Assembly (NCBI RefSeq): GCF_005222915.1
Contig: NZ_STFX01000036.1
Coordinates: 22,037-86,036, forward strand
Source of the DNA: Rhizobium sp. FKL33
Lineage (GTDB): Bacteria; Pseudomonadota; Alphaproteobacteria; Rhizobiales; Rhizobiaceae
DNA: 64,000 nt
Direction of reading: 5' to 3'
The notes beneath the pieces are model-generated. The model was not told the DNA's origin and ran no database searches. It saw only the letters and a list, made by a program, of their open reading frames with translations. This document shows, piece after piece, positions 1 through 8,081 of this stretch (position 1 is its first letter; each line of letters begins with the position of its first letter). The translations under genes were made by a program, and so were the position numbers.

Positions 1-25
1 ATCTTGAACGTCGCCCCACCCCCGT

Positions 26-45
26 GACATGATAGCTATCATGTC
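26..45. promoter_or_regulatory. 20-bp perfect palindrome over the start of the Crp/Fnr-like gene
   Basis: GACATGATAGCTATCATGTC is a perfect 20-bp inverted repeat. It contains both candidate start codons (29 and 41) of the downstream regulator, so a protein bound here would block initiation directly. The dyad does not look like a canonical Fnr or Crp box (TTGAT-N4-ATCAA or TGTGA-N6-TCACA), so the binding protein may be another regulator encoded upstream of the window. Autoregulation is also possible. Confidence 0.6.
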
Positions 46-580
46 GGTCGAATTGTTCAGCAGCCTACGTGCCACCGAACGGGCCTTCGCGCAGGCTGCC
101 GCCGTCTTCCACCGCGGCGACCCGGTCGAACGACTCCACGTGGTCAAAAGCGGAACCGTCAGGCTGGTGCGTCATCAGGAGGATGGACATCCGGTGATCC
201 TCCAGCGGGCCTGTCCAGGCGACATCCTGGCCGAGGCTTCCGTGTTCGCCGCGAACTACCACTGCGACGCCGTCGCTTCGACGGAAGTCGTCGCCGACGT
301 CTATGTCGCTTCGGAAGTCCGCCGCCTCCTCGAAACCGATATCGCCTTCTGCCGCGCCTGGGCGGCCGCACTGTCGCACCAGCTCCAGGCAGCGAGGTGC
401 AGGGCCGAACTCATGGCGCTCCGGACGGTCTCCGAACGGCTCGACTTCTGGTTCGCCTGGAACGACGGCCGCTTGCCGGAGAGGGCGTCTTGGAAGGACG
501 TCGCCGAAGAGATCGGCGTTTCTCCGGAAGCGCTCTACCGCGAGCGGTCGAAGCGATTCCGACCGTCGCGGGGGAAATAG
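29..580 (+). CDS. Crp/Fnr family transcriptional regulator
   Basis: The product is about 180 residues. It has a cyclic-nucleotide-binding-like beta-roll (FHRGDPVERLHVVKSGTVRL, then PGDILAEASVFA) followed by a dimerisation helix and a short C-terminal winged-helix region (WKDVAEEIGVSPEALYRE). This matches small Crp/Fnr proteins of alphaproteobacteria. It is shorter than classical Crp (about 210 residues), and no N-terminal cysteines for an Fe-S cluster are visible, so it is not a redox Fnr. The effector is unknown. Starts at 29 and 41 both lie inside a perfect palindrome and no clear Shine-Dalgarno precedes either; the start could be GTG or further upstream beyond what can be judged. It converges on dmeF, with ends about 36 bp apart. 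Confidence 0.8.
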   Translation: MIAIMSVELFSSLRATERAFAQAAAVFHRGDPVERLHVVKSGTVRLVRHQEDGHPVILQRACPGDILAEASVFAANYHCDAVASTEVVADVYVASEVRRLLETDIAFCRAWAAALSHQLQAARCRAELMALRTVSERLDFWFAWNDGRLPERASWKDVAEEIGVSPEALYRERSKRFRPSRGK

Positions 581-616
581 CGTCCCCCGCTCGACTATTA
601 GAAGCTCTCCGCGGAG

Positions 617-1561
617 TTAAGCCCGCTCGACTTCGACGGTCACATGCGACAGCTCGTGGACATGCGCGAGCTTGCTTCGATAATGGGCAGGCTCTTGCGG
701 ATCGGACGAGCGTAAGGACACGACAGCTCCATGATGGCCCGGACCGAGCTGCCAGACATGGAGGTCGGTGATCTCGTCGTCGGGATTCCGCAGCGCCTCC
801 CTGATCTCCGCGGGCAGGCTTTCCGAACCGGGAACGAAGTCGACGAGCACCGCCCCGGACTGCCGGACGAGGCCGAAGGACCAGCGCGCGATGACCAGCG
901 CCCCGACGATGCCCATGGCGGGATCGAGCCAACTCCAGCCGAATGCGCCTCCGAGCAGCAGCGCGGCGATCGCCAGCACCGAGGTAAGCGCGTCCGCCAT
1001 GACGTGGAGATAGGCCGCGCGAAGGTTGTTGTCGCCGCCGTGTCCATGGTGGTGGCCGTCGTGGCCGTGGGCATGGTGTCCGTCATGCCTGTGATGGTGA
1101 TGGCCGTGGTCCTCCTTGAGCAGCCACGCGCTCGCGAGGTTCACAAGAAGGCCGATGACGGCGACGATCATCGCCTGGTGGAAATTGATCGCCGTCGGAT
1201 TGTAGAGCCGTACGACGCTTTCCCAGCCGATCAGCAGCGCGATCAATGCCAGCACGACCGCGCTTGCGAACGCCGCCAGGTCGCCGAGCTTTCCGGTCCC
1301 GAAGGTGAAGCGGGGATCGTCCGCGTGACGGCGCGCGTAGAGATAGGCAAGCGCCGCGATCAGCATGGCGGCGGCATGGGTGGACATGTGCCAGCCGTCT
1401 GCGGTCAACGCCATCGATCCGTAGATCGTCCCCGCGGTGATTTCGGCGACCATCATCGTCGCCGTCAGCGCGATGACGATCCAGGTGCGGCGTTCGTTGC
1501 GCGCGTGGCCTTCGCCGAGGAAGACGTGGCTGTGGGGATTAGAAAAGTGAGTGTCGGTCAT
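617..1561 (-). CDS. dmeF: DmeF-type cation diffusion facilitator (Ni/Co exporter)
   Basis: This 314-residue CDF antiporter has six membrane helices. Metal-site residues are visible in TM2 (LTADGWHMSTHA, D55 and H58) and TM5 (HVMADALTS). A very His-rich cytoplasmic loop lies around residues 150-178, before TM5, and a C-terminal CDF domain (DLHVWQLGPGHHG) follows. The DGWHMSTHA form and the His loop are typical of the DmeF branch, which exports Co2+ and Ni2+ from the cytoplasm. Its start overlaps the stop of the upstream RcnR-like repressor by 4 bp (ATGA), giving a translationally coupled dmeR-dmeF operon as in rhizobia and agrobacteria. Substrate assignment rests on family and operon context. 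Confidence 0.93.
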   Translation of the reverse strand: MTDTHFSNPHSHVFLGEGHARNERRTWIVIALTATMMVAEITAGTIYGSMALTADGWHMSTHAAAMLIAALAYLYARRHADDPRFTFGTGKLGDLAAFASAVVLALIALLIGWESVVRLYNPTAINFHQAMIVAVIGLLVNLASAWLLKEDHGHHHHRHDGHHAHGHDGHHHGHGGDNNLRAAYLHVMADALTSVLAIAALLLGGAFGWSWLDPAMGIVGALVIARWSFGLVRQSGAVLVDFVPGSESLPAEIREALRNPDDEITDLHVWQLGPGHHGAVVSLRSSDPQEPAHYRSKLAHVHELSHVTVEVERA

Positions 1562-1836
1562 TTGAGATAGGTCCTGATGGCCTCGATCAATTCCGCGGCT
1601 CCGCGGGCACGGTCCGGATCGGCATCCTTGTCGGGGTCCGCAAGATGCTCGCGGACATGGTCTTCGATGAGTTCGGCGGTGAGGCCGCTGACCGCTCCCC
1701 GGATCGAAGCGACAAGGTTCAGAACCTCACCGCAGGGGGCCTCGGCTTCGAGGGCGCGTTCGACCGCCTCCATCTGGCCTTTCAAACGGCGGACCCGCGC
1801 CAACAGTTTCGCTTTTTCACGGACGGTGTGAGACAT
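1558..1836 (-). CDS. dmeR: CsoR/RcnR family metal-sensing repressor DmeR
   Basis: The 92-residue all-helical protein is of the CsoR/RcnR family. It keeps the full RcnR ligand set at the same positions: H3, C35, H60 and H64. This is the Ni/Co signature, distinct from the Cu(I) set of CsoR. It is the first gene of the dmeRF operon. A GC-tract inverted repeat lies immediately upstream (1859-1875), which is the expected operator type. Ni2+ or Co2+ binding should release the repressor and induce dmeF. Family and role are clear; metal preference is inferred from the ligand set. Confidence 0.93.
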   Translation of the reverse strand: MSHTVREKAKLLARVRRLKGQMEAVERALEAEAPCGEVLNLVASIRGAVSGLTAELIEDHVREHLADPDKDADPDRARGAAELIEAIRTYLK

Positions 1837-1858
1837 CCTTTTCTCCTTTTCAGATAAT

Positions 1859-1875
1859 ATAGGGGGCTACCCTAT
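1859..1875. promoter_or_regulatory. Probable DmeR operator
   Basis: ATAGGG-GGCTA-CCCTAT is a perfect 6-bp inverted repeat with a G/C tract, located 22 bp upstream of the dmeR start. RcnR-family repressors bind G/C tracts flanked by TA-rich inverted repeats, so this is the natural operator for the dmeRF operon. Confidence 0.75.
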
Positions 1876-1929
1876 TTCGATCAAACCGGGCATGTCGCCG
1901 CACCGACTGAAAATTCCGCAAAAGGCTGC

Positions 1930-1960
1930 TTGACCTTACCAAGCTTGGAAGGATTATCTA
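1930..1960 (+). promoter_or_regulatory. CueR/HmrR-type promoter of copA
   Basis: TTGACC (1930-1935) and TATCTA (1955-1960) are separated by 19 bp, the over-long spacer characteristic of MerR-family activated promoters. The spacer holds an interrupted dyad centred on CCAAGCTTGG with CCTT and AAGG flanks, which matches Cu(I)-responsive CueR/HmrR boxes. The cognate regulator gene lies just downstream of copA. Confidence 0.88.
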
Positions 1961-1989
1961 TCTGTGCAGTTACTGAAAGGGACCATCCC

Positions 1990-4467
1990 ATGACTGCGCT
2001 CCAGAAGACCGAACCGCAAAGCTTCGACACCACGTGGGCCGAATTCGCCATCGACGGCATGACCTGCGCCTCCTGCGTCCGCCGGGTCGAGAAGGCCATC
2101 GCCGCGGTGCCCGGAGTCCAGGCCGCCAACGTGAACCTCGCCACCGAACGCGCCACCGTCTCCTTGCATGATCCGTCCGTGACCGACGCCGTGCTCCAGG
2201 CGATCTCGAAGGCCGGGTACGAACCGCGCATCGAGACCCGCGAACTCCAGATCGAGGGCATGACCTGCGCTTCCTGCGTCCGCCGCGTCGAGAAGGCGCT
2301 GTCGGCGGTGCCGGGCGTGCTGGAAGCCTCCGTCAACCTCGCGACCGAGAAGGCAACCGTCCGTTTCACGGGCGGCGACGTCGCCGCGCTCGAGGGCGCG
2401 GTCCGCAAGGCCGGATATGACGTCATCCATCCGCGCGAAGCGACGGCGACGGACACCGCTCCGGACCGCAAGACGCAGGAGCTGAGGTCGCTCCGCCTGT
2501 CGCTCGCCTTCGCCACCGCCTTCACGCTGCCGCTGTTCATCCTGGAGATGGGGTCGCACTTCGTGCCCGCCATCCATGTGTGGGTCATGGATACAATCGG
2601 CATGGAGGAGAACCGCTACCTCCAGTTCGCGCTCGCCTCGCTCGTCCTCTTCGGACCGGGGCTTCGGTTCTTCCAGAAAGGCGTGCCGAACCTGATCCGG
2701 TGGACGCCCGACATGAACTCGCTCGTCGTGCTCGGCACCACGGCGGCATACGGCTATTCCGTCGTCGCCACCTTCTTCCCCGAACTGCTGCCGGAGGGCA
2801 CCGAGAACGTCTACTACGAGGCGGCCGCTGTCATCGTGACGCTGATCCTGCTCGGACGCTTCCTCGAGGCGCGCGCCAAGGGCAAGACCAGCCAGGCGAT
2901 CAAGCATCTGATCGGCCTCCAGCCCAAGACGGCTTTCGTCGAGCGCGACGGCGAGTTCGTCGAGGTCCCGGTGGCGGACGTGCGCCGGAATGATGTCGTA
3001 CGCATCCGTCCCGGCGAGAAGGTGCCAGTCGACGGAACAGTCATCGACGGCGAATCCTATGTCGACGAGTCCATGATCACGGGCGAGCCGATCCCGGTGA
3101 AGAAGGCGGTCGATTCCGAGGTCGTCGGTGGCACGATCAACAAGACGGGCTCCTTCACCTTCCGGGCGACCAAGATCGGCGGCGACACGCTGCTCGCCCA
3201 GATCATTCGAATGGTCGAAGCCGCGCAGGGCTCGAAGCTGCCGATCCAGGCTTTGGTCGACAAGGTGACGGGGTGGTTCGTGCCCGCCGTCATCGCCGCG
3301 GCGGCAATAACCTTCGTCGCCTGGCTGGTGTTGGGACCAGATCACGCGCTGACCTACGCTCTCGTGAACGCCGTCGCGGTCCTGATCATCGCCTGCCCCT
3401 GCGCCATGGGTCTTGCCACCCCGACCTCGATCATGGTCGGCACCGGCCGCGCCGCCGAGTTCGGCATCTTGTTCCGGAAGGGCGAGGCCCTGCAGAGCCT
3501 TCGCGACGTCGACGTCGTGGCGCTGGACAAGACGGGCACGCTCACCAAGGGCAGACCTGAGCTGACGGACTTCGATGCCGCCGAAGGATTTGAGAAGACC
3601 GAAGTCCTGCGCTTGGTCGCCAGCGTCGAGGCGCGGTCGGAGCATCCGATCGCCGAGGCCATCGTCGCCGGAGCAAAGCGTCAAGGTATCGCGCTGGCCG
3701 ACGTCGCGGAGTTCGAAGCCAAGCCCGGCTTCGGCGTGAGCGGCGTCGTCGACGGAAAGATGGTCTTGGTGGGCGCTGACCGCGCAATGGCTGCTGCAGG
3801 GATTGACGTCACTGGCTTTGCCGCCCGCGCAGAGCAGTTGGGCAGTCTGGGGCGCTCGCCGCTCTATGCGGCCGTCAACGGCAAGCTCGCCGCCGTCATC
3901 GCCGTCGCCGACCCGATCAAGGACACGACGCCTGACGCTATCAAGGCGCTGCACGCGCTCGGCTTGAAGGTGGCTGTCATCACGGGCGACAACGCGCACA
4001 CTGCCCGCGCTGTGGCGGCACAGCTTGGCATCGACGAAGTCGTCGCCGAAGTGCTGCCGGACGGCAAGGTGGATGCTGTGAAGCGTCTTCGCGACGGCGG
4101 CCGCAAGGTGGCCTTCATTGGCGACGGCATCAACGACGCCCCGGCGCTCACTGAAGCCGACGTCGGCCTCGCCGTCGGGACAGGCACGGACATCGCCATC
4201 GAAAGCGCCGACGTCGTCCTGTTGTCCGGGGAACTCACGGGGGTGCCGCGCGCCATCGCGCTCAGCCAGGCGACGATCCGCAACATCAAGCAGAACCTGT
4301 TCTGGGCCTTCGCCTACAACGTGGTCCTGATCCCCGTAGCCGCAGGCGTGCTCTATCCGGTGAGCGGAACTTTGCTGTCCCCGGCCTTGGCGGCCGCCGC
4401 CATGGGCATGTCGAGCGTCTTCGTGCTCGCCAACGCGCTTAGGCTGCGGACCTTCAGGACCGCCTGA
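1990..4467 (+). CDS. copA: Cu(I)-exporting P1B-1 ATPase CopA
   Basis: The protein has about 825 residues and pumps Cu(I) out of the cytoplasm. It has two N-terminal heavy-metal-associated domains, each with GMTCASC (residues about 23-29 and 90-96). These are followed by TGEP in the actuator domain (364), the CPC membrane metal site (C469-P-C471), the phosphorylated aspartate in DKTGTLT (D513), SEHP and GDGIND in the nucleotide and phosphorylation domains, and a final MGMSS helix typical of Cu(I)/Ag(I) pumps. ATG 1990 is chosen because an in-frame upstream TTG at 1930 lies within the -35 element of the promoter. The gene is followed by a strong hairpin and the MerR-type regulator. Confidence 0.95.
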   Translation: MTALQKTEPQSFDTTWAEFAIDGMTCASCVRRVEKAIAAVPGVQAANVNLATERATVSLHDPSVTDAVLQAISKAGYEPRIETRELQIEGMTCASCVRRVEKALSAVPGVLEASVNLATEKATVRFTGGDVAALEGAVRKAGYDVIHPREATATDTAPDRKTQELRSLRLSLAFATAFTLPLFILEMGSHFVPAIHVWVMDTIGMEENRYLQFALASLVLFGPGLRFFQKGVPNLIRWTPDMNSLVVLGTTAAYGYSVVATFFPELLPEGTENVYYEAAAVIVTLILLGRFLEARAKGKTSQAIKHLIGLQPKTAFVERDGEFVEVPVADVRRNDVVRIRPGEKVPVDGTVIDGESYVDESMITGEPIPVKKAVDSEVVGGTINKTGSFTFRATKIGGDTLLAQIIRMVEAAQGSKLPIQALVDKVTGWFVPAVIAAAAITFVAWLVLGPDHALTYALVNAVAVLIIACPCAMGLATPTSIMVGTGRAAEFGILFRKGEALQSLRDVDVVALDKTGTLTKGRPELTDFDAAEGFEKTEVLRLVASVEARSEHPIAEAIVAGAKRQGIALADVAEFEAKPGFGVSGVVDGKMVLVGADRAMAAAGIDVTGFAARAEQLGSLGRSPLYAAVNGKLAAVIAVADPIKDTTPDAIKALHALGLKVAVITGDNAHTARAVAAQLGIDEVVAEVLPDGKVDAVKRLRDGGRKVAFIGDGINDAPALTEADVGLAVGTGTDIAIESADVVLLSGELTGVPRAIALSQATIRNIKQNLFWAFAYNVVLIPVAAGVLYPVSGTLLSPALAAAAMGMSSVFVLANALRLRTFRTA

Positions 4468-4475
4468 ACCAACAC

Positions 4476-4499
4476 GCCCGCGCCGACATCGGCGCGGGC
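4476..4499 (+). terminator. Intercistronic hairpin between copA and hmrR
   Basis: An 11-bp perfect stem (GCCCGCGCCGA pairing with TCGGCGCGGGC) with a 2-nt CA between the arms follows the copA stop. No U-tract follows, so it may attenuate or stabilise mRNA between copA and the regulator rather than terminate fully. Confidence 0.55.
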
Positions 4500-4522
4500 C
4501 TCGACAACCCAAGGAGACGGAC

Positions 4523-4972
4523 ATGAATATCGGAGAAGCGAGCAAGGCGTCCGGGGTCTCGTCCAAGATGATCCGGTACTACGAGCAGATCGGGCTCATC
4601 AAACCCGCGCATCGGACGGACTCGAGCTATCGGACCTACACCGACAATGACATACATACCCTGCGCTTCGTCCGACGGGCGCGGGACCTCGGGTTTTCGG
4701 TCGAGCAGATGAAGACGTTGCTCGCGCTGTGGCGGGACCGCTCCCGCGCCAGCGCCGACGTCAAGGCGATCGCTCTCGAACAGGTCGCCGAACTGGAACG
4801 CAAGGCCGCGGTGATCGCGGAGATGACGAAGACGCTCAAGCATCTCGTCAACAACTGCCACGGTGACCACCGACCTGACTGTCCGATCATCGAAGGCTTC
4901 GCGGAGGGCAAGGGCAAGGTCGACGCCACGCCCGCCAAGGAAGGCCGCAAGTTCGGCGTCGCCGCCGTCTGA
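4523..4972 (+). CDS. hmrR: MerR-family Cu(I)-responsive activator (CueR/HmrR)
   Basis: This 149-residue MerR-family protein has an N-terminal winged helix (KMIRYYEQIGLI), a dimerisation coiled coil and a C-terminal metal loop with C112 and C120 (NNCHGDHRPDC). These two cysteines, with serine at residue 77, match the positions that in CueR give monovalent Cu/Ag/Au specificity. It lies 55 bp after copA with a good AGGAG site upstream. It should activate the copA promoter and probably three similar promoters further along (18.9, 28.4 and 28.85 kb). The HmrR name follows rhizobial usage. Confidence 0.93.
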   Translation: MNIGEASKASGVSSKMIRYYEQIGLIKPAHRTDSSYRTYTDNDIHTLRFVRRARDLGFSVEQMKTLLALWRDRSRASADVKAIALEQVAELERKAAVIAEMTKTLKHLVNNCHGDHRPDCPIIEGFAEGKGKVDATPAKEGRKFGVAAV

Positions 4973-5035
4973 AAGTAACGTTAACCGCGCGATCCGTTTG
5001 CGCACGAAGGAAGATGGAGCGATATAGGGACCCAC

Positions 5036-5111
5036 GGCCCTAGTAGCTCAACGACAGAGCAGCTGCTTCGTTCGCAGCCGATCCAGGTTCAAGTCCTAGG
5101 CAGGGCCTCCA
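5036..5111 (+). tRNA. Degenerate tRNA-like gene with encoded CCA, anticodon loop reading CGT
   Basis: A 76-nt stretch folds like a tRNA. GGCCCT pairs with AGGGCC in the acceptor, GCTC with GAGC in the D arm, and GCTGC with GCAGC in a perfect 5-bp anticodon stem; GGTTCAAGTCC forms a normal T loop, and TCCA is encoded at the 3' end. Several features are abnormal. The acceptor strands are 8 nt long with two unpaired inner positions, the 7-nt D loop has GA instead of the conserved GG, the T stem has a C-A mismatch, and the anticodon loop (TTCGTTC) has U at position 37. It could be a decayed plasmid or phage tRNA, or a tRNA-like RNA. If functional, CGU would read threonine ACG. Confidence 0.5.
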
Positions 5112-5142
5112 TCTCCTTCACGATCGCCATCGAGGTCACACC

Positions 5143-6420
5143 ATGCGACCGGGGAGTCACATGTCCGCCCATTCAGCAGCGCATCACGCCGCCAGCATCG
5201 CAGCCTCGAGCCCCGGTTCAGCCCGCGCGCGGGCGGTCGGAAGCGAACTGCTGCGCTTCGCCGCCGTAACCGTGCTCGCCGGAAACTTCGTGCTCGGCAC
5301 CTATCAGCGGCACCCCGTACATACGGCGCTGATCGGCGGCTATCTGGCCGTCACGTTGCTGTCGTTGGCCGTGACGATCCACAAGCCATATGCCCGGTGG
5401 CGGCAGCCCCTGTTCGCGCTTGCGGACGCAGTCGCCATCCTGCTCATCCTCTACATGCACGCCGCGCAGGGGCCGCTAGACCACGGCCATTCGCTCACGC
5501 CGCCGGGACTGGTCGTCATCTTCGTCCTGCTCATCAACGCCGCGCTCACCTCCGACCCAAAGCTCGTGGCGTGGTTCTCCGGCGTTGTATTCGCGGGATG
5601 GGTCGCGATCATCGCGGCCGCCGTCGCGCTCTCCGGCCTCGGCGTCTTCGATGCGCTGTCGGACGCCGACGTGCAACGAGAGCTCGGACTGGCGCTGAGC
5701 TTCGGGGTCACCGCGCTCGCGGTCTACGTCATTGTGAGGGAGAATGTGGAGCGCGCGACCGAAGCCGAAGTCGCCCGGCGGCGGGGAAGCAACCTCGCGC
5801 GGTTCTTCTCTCCTGTCGTCGTCGAGCAGCTGGCTGACGGCGACGACGTCCAGCTCGAGCGGCGGCGGATCGCGGTCATGTTCGTCGACCTCCGGGGCTT
5901 CACCACCTTTGCGGAATCCGCGACGTCGGAGCAGCTCCGCCACATGCTTTCCGAGTTCCGCGACATCGTCTCGGGCGTCGTCGTCCGCCACGGAGGCGCT
6001 GTCGACAAATATCTCGGCGACGGTGTCATGGCGGTGTTCGGCCATCCCAGGCCGCGCGAAGACGACGCCGACCGCGCGCTGGCATGCGCGCTGGAACTCG
6101 TGGACGAACTCGACCGCTGGCGGAAAGGTGAAGAGGCCGCGGGACGCCCGGCGCTCAAGGCGGGCATCGGCCTGCATGCCGGGACCGCGATGGCCGGAGT
6201 CCTTGAGGCGGGATGTCACAGCGAGTACACCGTGCTCGGCGACGTCGTGAACGTCGCGCAGCGGCTGCAGGCCGTATCGAAGACGGTCGGCGCGACGCTC
6301 GTGGTGTCACAGGACCTCAAGTCCGGGGCGAAGGCGGCCGGTGCGGCCGTGGATTGGCTTGACGCCAGATCGGTGGCGATCCCCGGTAGGACGCTGCCGC
6401 TCGACATCGCCTATGTCTGA
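5143..6420 (+). CDS. Membrane-anchored class III adenylate/guanylate cyclase (copy 1)
   Basis: The protein has 425 residues (419 if ATG 5161 is used). It consists of five or six N-terminal membrane helices to about residue 195, a short linker (RRGSNLARFFSP) and one class III cyclase domain. The catalytic residues are visible: metal-binding aspartates in MFVDLRGFTTF and LGDGVMAVFG, the substrate-binding lysine in VDKYLGDG, and the transition-state Asn/Arg in VVNVAQRL. It should make cAMP or, less likely, cGMP on the cytoplasmic face. A clear paralog with the same design lies at 23.95 kb, and both carry a histidine-containing extracytoplasmic stretch (DHGHS or DHTHS). Its end overlaps the convergent TetR gene by 10 bp. 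Confidence 0.9.
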   Translation: MRPGSHMSAHSAAHHAASIAASSPGSARARAVGSELLRFAAVTVLAGNFVLGTYQRHPVHTALIGGYLAVTLLSLAVTIHKPYARWRQPLFALADAVAILLILYMHAAQGPLDHGHSLTPPGLVVIFVLLINAALTSDPKLVAWFSGVVFAGWVAIIAAAVALSGLGVFDALSDADVQRELGLALSFGVTALAVYVIVRENVERATEAEVARRRGSNLARFFSPVVVEQLADGDDVQLERRRIAVMFVDLRGFTTFAESATSEQLRHMLSEFRDIVSGVVVRHGGAVDKYLGDGVMAVFGHPRPREDDADRALACALELVDELDRWRKGEEAAGRPALKAGIGLHAGTAMAGVLEAGCHSEYTVLGDVVNVAQRLQAVSKTVGATLVVSQDLKSGAKAAGAAVDWLDARSVAIPGRTLPLDIAYV

Positions 6421-6980
6421 ACCGAGACAAAATCGACGAGAAGACCGACAAGACGTTTGACCGCCGCCTCGTCGGGTAGCCGATGGACCCCGGAAAGGGA
6501 GCCTTGCAGGAAGACCGCGGCTTCGCGTGGCGACAGGTCGGCTCTCAACGTCCCGGCGTCGATACCTCCCGCAACGACCTCTTCGACGACGGCGACCAGC
6601 CGCTCCTCGGCGGCGCGCGCATGTTCCCGGTCGCGGAGCGCCTCGGCAAAGCGGGTGCCATGGTGGCGGCGCGCGGTCATGGCGAAGAAAAGAAGAATCT
6701 CGGTAAGCCGGTCGACCGCTGCGCCGTCCTTTCCGGCGACCACCTCGACATGCGCCAGATGGTGCTCGAGCATCCGCCTATGCCACTCGACGAAGATCGC
6801 GTCGACGTCCGTAAAGTACTTGTAGAGGGTCGCCCGCGTGATCCCGGTCCGCGACGCGACCTCCGACATCGAGACCTTTTGCAAACCGATCTCGGACGCG
6901 ATCGCCATCGCCGCGTTGATGGCTGCATGCCGGACGGCTTCGCGATGTCCGTCCAATGTTTCGACCCACGTCTTCGGCAT
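6411..6980 (-). CDS. TetR/AcrR family transcriptional regulator
   Basis: The 189-residue product has a typical TetR N-terminal helix-turn-helix (VSMSEVASRTGITRATLYKYF, quoted in part: the recognition helix is ITRATLYKYF) and an all-helical ligand-binding C-terminus. The start at 6980 is chosen for the GGAG site just upstream. A longer reading to 7223 has no homology and would run through the upstream gene's control region. The gene is transcribed away from a small membrane-protein operon at 7043, which is its probable target. The ligand is unknown. Its 3' end overlaps the end of the cyclase gene. Confidence 0.85.
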   Translation of the reverse strand: MPKTWVETLDGHREAVRHAAINAAMAIASEIGLQKVSMSEVASRTGITRATLYKYFTDVDAIFVEWHRRMLEHHLAHVEVVAGKDGAAVDRLTEILLFFAMTARRHHGTRFAEALRDREHARAAEERLVAVVEEVVAGGIDAGTLRADLSPREAAVFLQGSLSGVHRLPDEAAVKRLVGLLVDFVSVQT

Positions 6981-7042
6981 CCGATCTCCACGACACTCCG
7001 GATTGACATTAAACACATTGTATAGATAAATGCCAGCACCCC

Positions 7043-7225
7043 ATGGAGAGCGTACCGATAAAGCGTGATCCCGACAGGCCGACCGCCACCAAGCCGCCCG
7101 TGCCCGGTTGGGTGAAAGGCTTCGTCTTCGCGGGTGCGCTGCTCTTTGCGGTCGCCGCGATGGTGTTGGCCACGGCACACGGTCCAGGCCGTCATTTCGG
7201 CGCTCACACAGCCGCCACGCCATGA
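7043..7225 (+). CDS. Small single-span membrane protein
   Basis: The 60-residue product has a hydrophilic Pro/Lys-rich N-terminus, one membrane helix (VKGFVFAGALLFAVAAMVLA) and a short His-containing tail. No family is recognised. It is divergent from the TetR gene, with 62 bp between the starts, and its stop overlaps the start of the following broken membrane gene by 4 bp (ATGA). The two were therefore probably a coupled operon under TetR control. Confidence 0.6.
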   Translation: MESVPIKRDPDRPTATKPPVPGWVKGFVFAGALLFAVAAMVLATAHGPGRHFGAHTAATP

Positions 7226-7469
7226 CTGTGGGCTATCCGAGGAAATCGCTGCTCGTCGCCCACATCGCCACGTCAGCCGGGTTCATGGGAGCGGTCGCGG
7301 TTTCTTCTGCCTGGCGGTCGCCGGGCTTGTCGCGGGCAACGACGCTTCGGCAAAGGCTTTCTATTCCGTGATGCCGACGGTCACCCGGTGGGTGATCGTC
7401 CCCCTAGCCTTCGCCTCGTTAGCCGTCGGCCTTCTCCAGGCGGGGCGTCGATCTCCCAAGGCGTCATGA
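7222..7469 (+). pseudogene. Frameshifted, truncated DUF2269-like membrane protein
   Basis: The reading from ATG 7222 begins with LLVAHIATSAGFMGAVA and then loses its frame near position 7300. The next frame continues with FFCLAVAGLVAGNDASAKAF and then MPTVTRWVIVPLAFASLAVG, stopping at 7469. Joined together, these match the first two or three helices of a family of small membrane proteins common in actinobacteria and rhizobia (HxxxSxGWLGAV...FLxLAxxGL...W.VIVPLxxASLxTGL). The C-terminal half is missing, so the gene carries both a frameshift and a truncation. The intact gene would have been translationally coupled to the 60-residue protein upstream. Confidence 0.65.
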
Positions 7470-7586
7470 CAAGCCTCCGCAATGGTCTTGAATGACCGTA
7501 ACGCAAGCTAACACTAATTTACGGAATACGGTAGAGCGGAGGGGCGCTGGGTTATGGATGTCTATTCGGCTCGGCGGACTTGCGGC

Positions 7587-7751
7587 CTACCTTGCCGAGA
7601 CCTCCAGCTTCGGATGTTCGACACCATAGCCGGAAACCCGCGGCGACCCCATCTGGGCGGCAGACAGAAGCAGCGAGCTGGTGGCCAGCGTGACGGCCGC
7701 GACGACGATCGCGAGCGGGCGAAGCGCCGCGGGAGATTTCGAATTGGGCAT
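7587..7751 (-). CDS. Short exported protein of unknown function
   Basis: The 54-residue product begins MPNSKSPAALRPLAI and has a signal-peptide-like hydrophobic stretch (AIVVAAVTLATSSLLLSAA) followed by a short mature part. ATG 7751 is preceded by AGGAGG at good spacing, which is the main reason for calling it a gene. It has no family assignment, and composition alone would not support it. Confidence 0.5.
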   Translation of the reverse strand: MPNSKSPAALRPLAIVVAAVTLATSSLLLSAAQMGSPRVSGYGVEHPKLEVSAR

Positions 7752-8081
7752 GGACGCCTCCTGTTGGGTTGAAAAGGCAATGGTCGGTGGAATCGAATGT
7801 TCCCTCACAAAAGGTACGGTTCTTCACAATCCGAAATATGACTGCCTGCGACCGGTTTCGACTTCATCCTGAGCGGGTAAGCTGTTGGCCAACAACCGAA
7901 ATCCGTAATCGCGCCGCATCTCGCGGTGGGACGGGCCGCCGCGAACTCCGCAGGGGTAGACGCATTCCTTGGCGACTACTTGTTCACCGGACACCAAAGG
8001 GCCGGCACGGCTGAAGCCACCGATCCCGGTGTCGGACGCGGAAGACGCCAACATCGATTTTCCGAGGCTGGCGAACGCTGC
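7752..8081. other. Gene-free stretch
   Basis: About 330 bp lie between the 54-residue exported protein and the end of the three-gene cassette. It must contain the promoter of the former: on the minus strand GGAAC is followed after 16 bp by CATT, which weakly resembles an alphaproteobacterial EcfG general-stress promoter. Nothing else is recognised. Short readings here have no ribosome-binding sites or recognisable motifs. Confidence 0.4.

Noticed and set aside
541..580. C-terminal frameshift of the Crp/Fnr-like gene
   Set aside because: The ending differs from homologs I recall, but no alternative frame restores a better winged helix.
1954..4566. 870-codon open frame antisense to copA
   Set aside because: It mirrors the copA frame in high-GC DNA, has no recognisable domain, and the sense strand has full P-type ATPase motifs.
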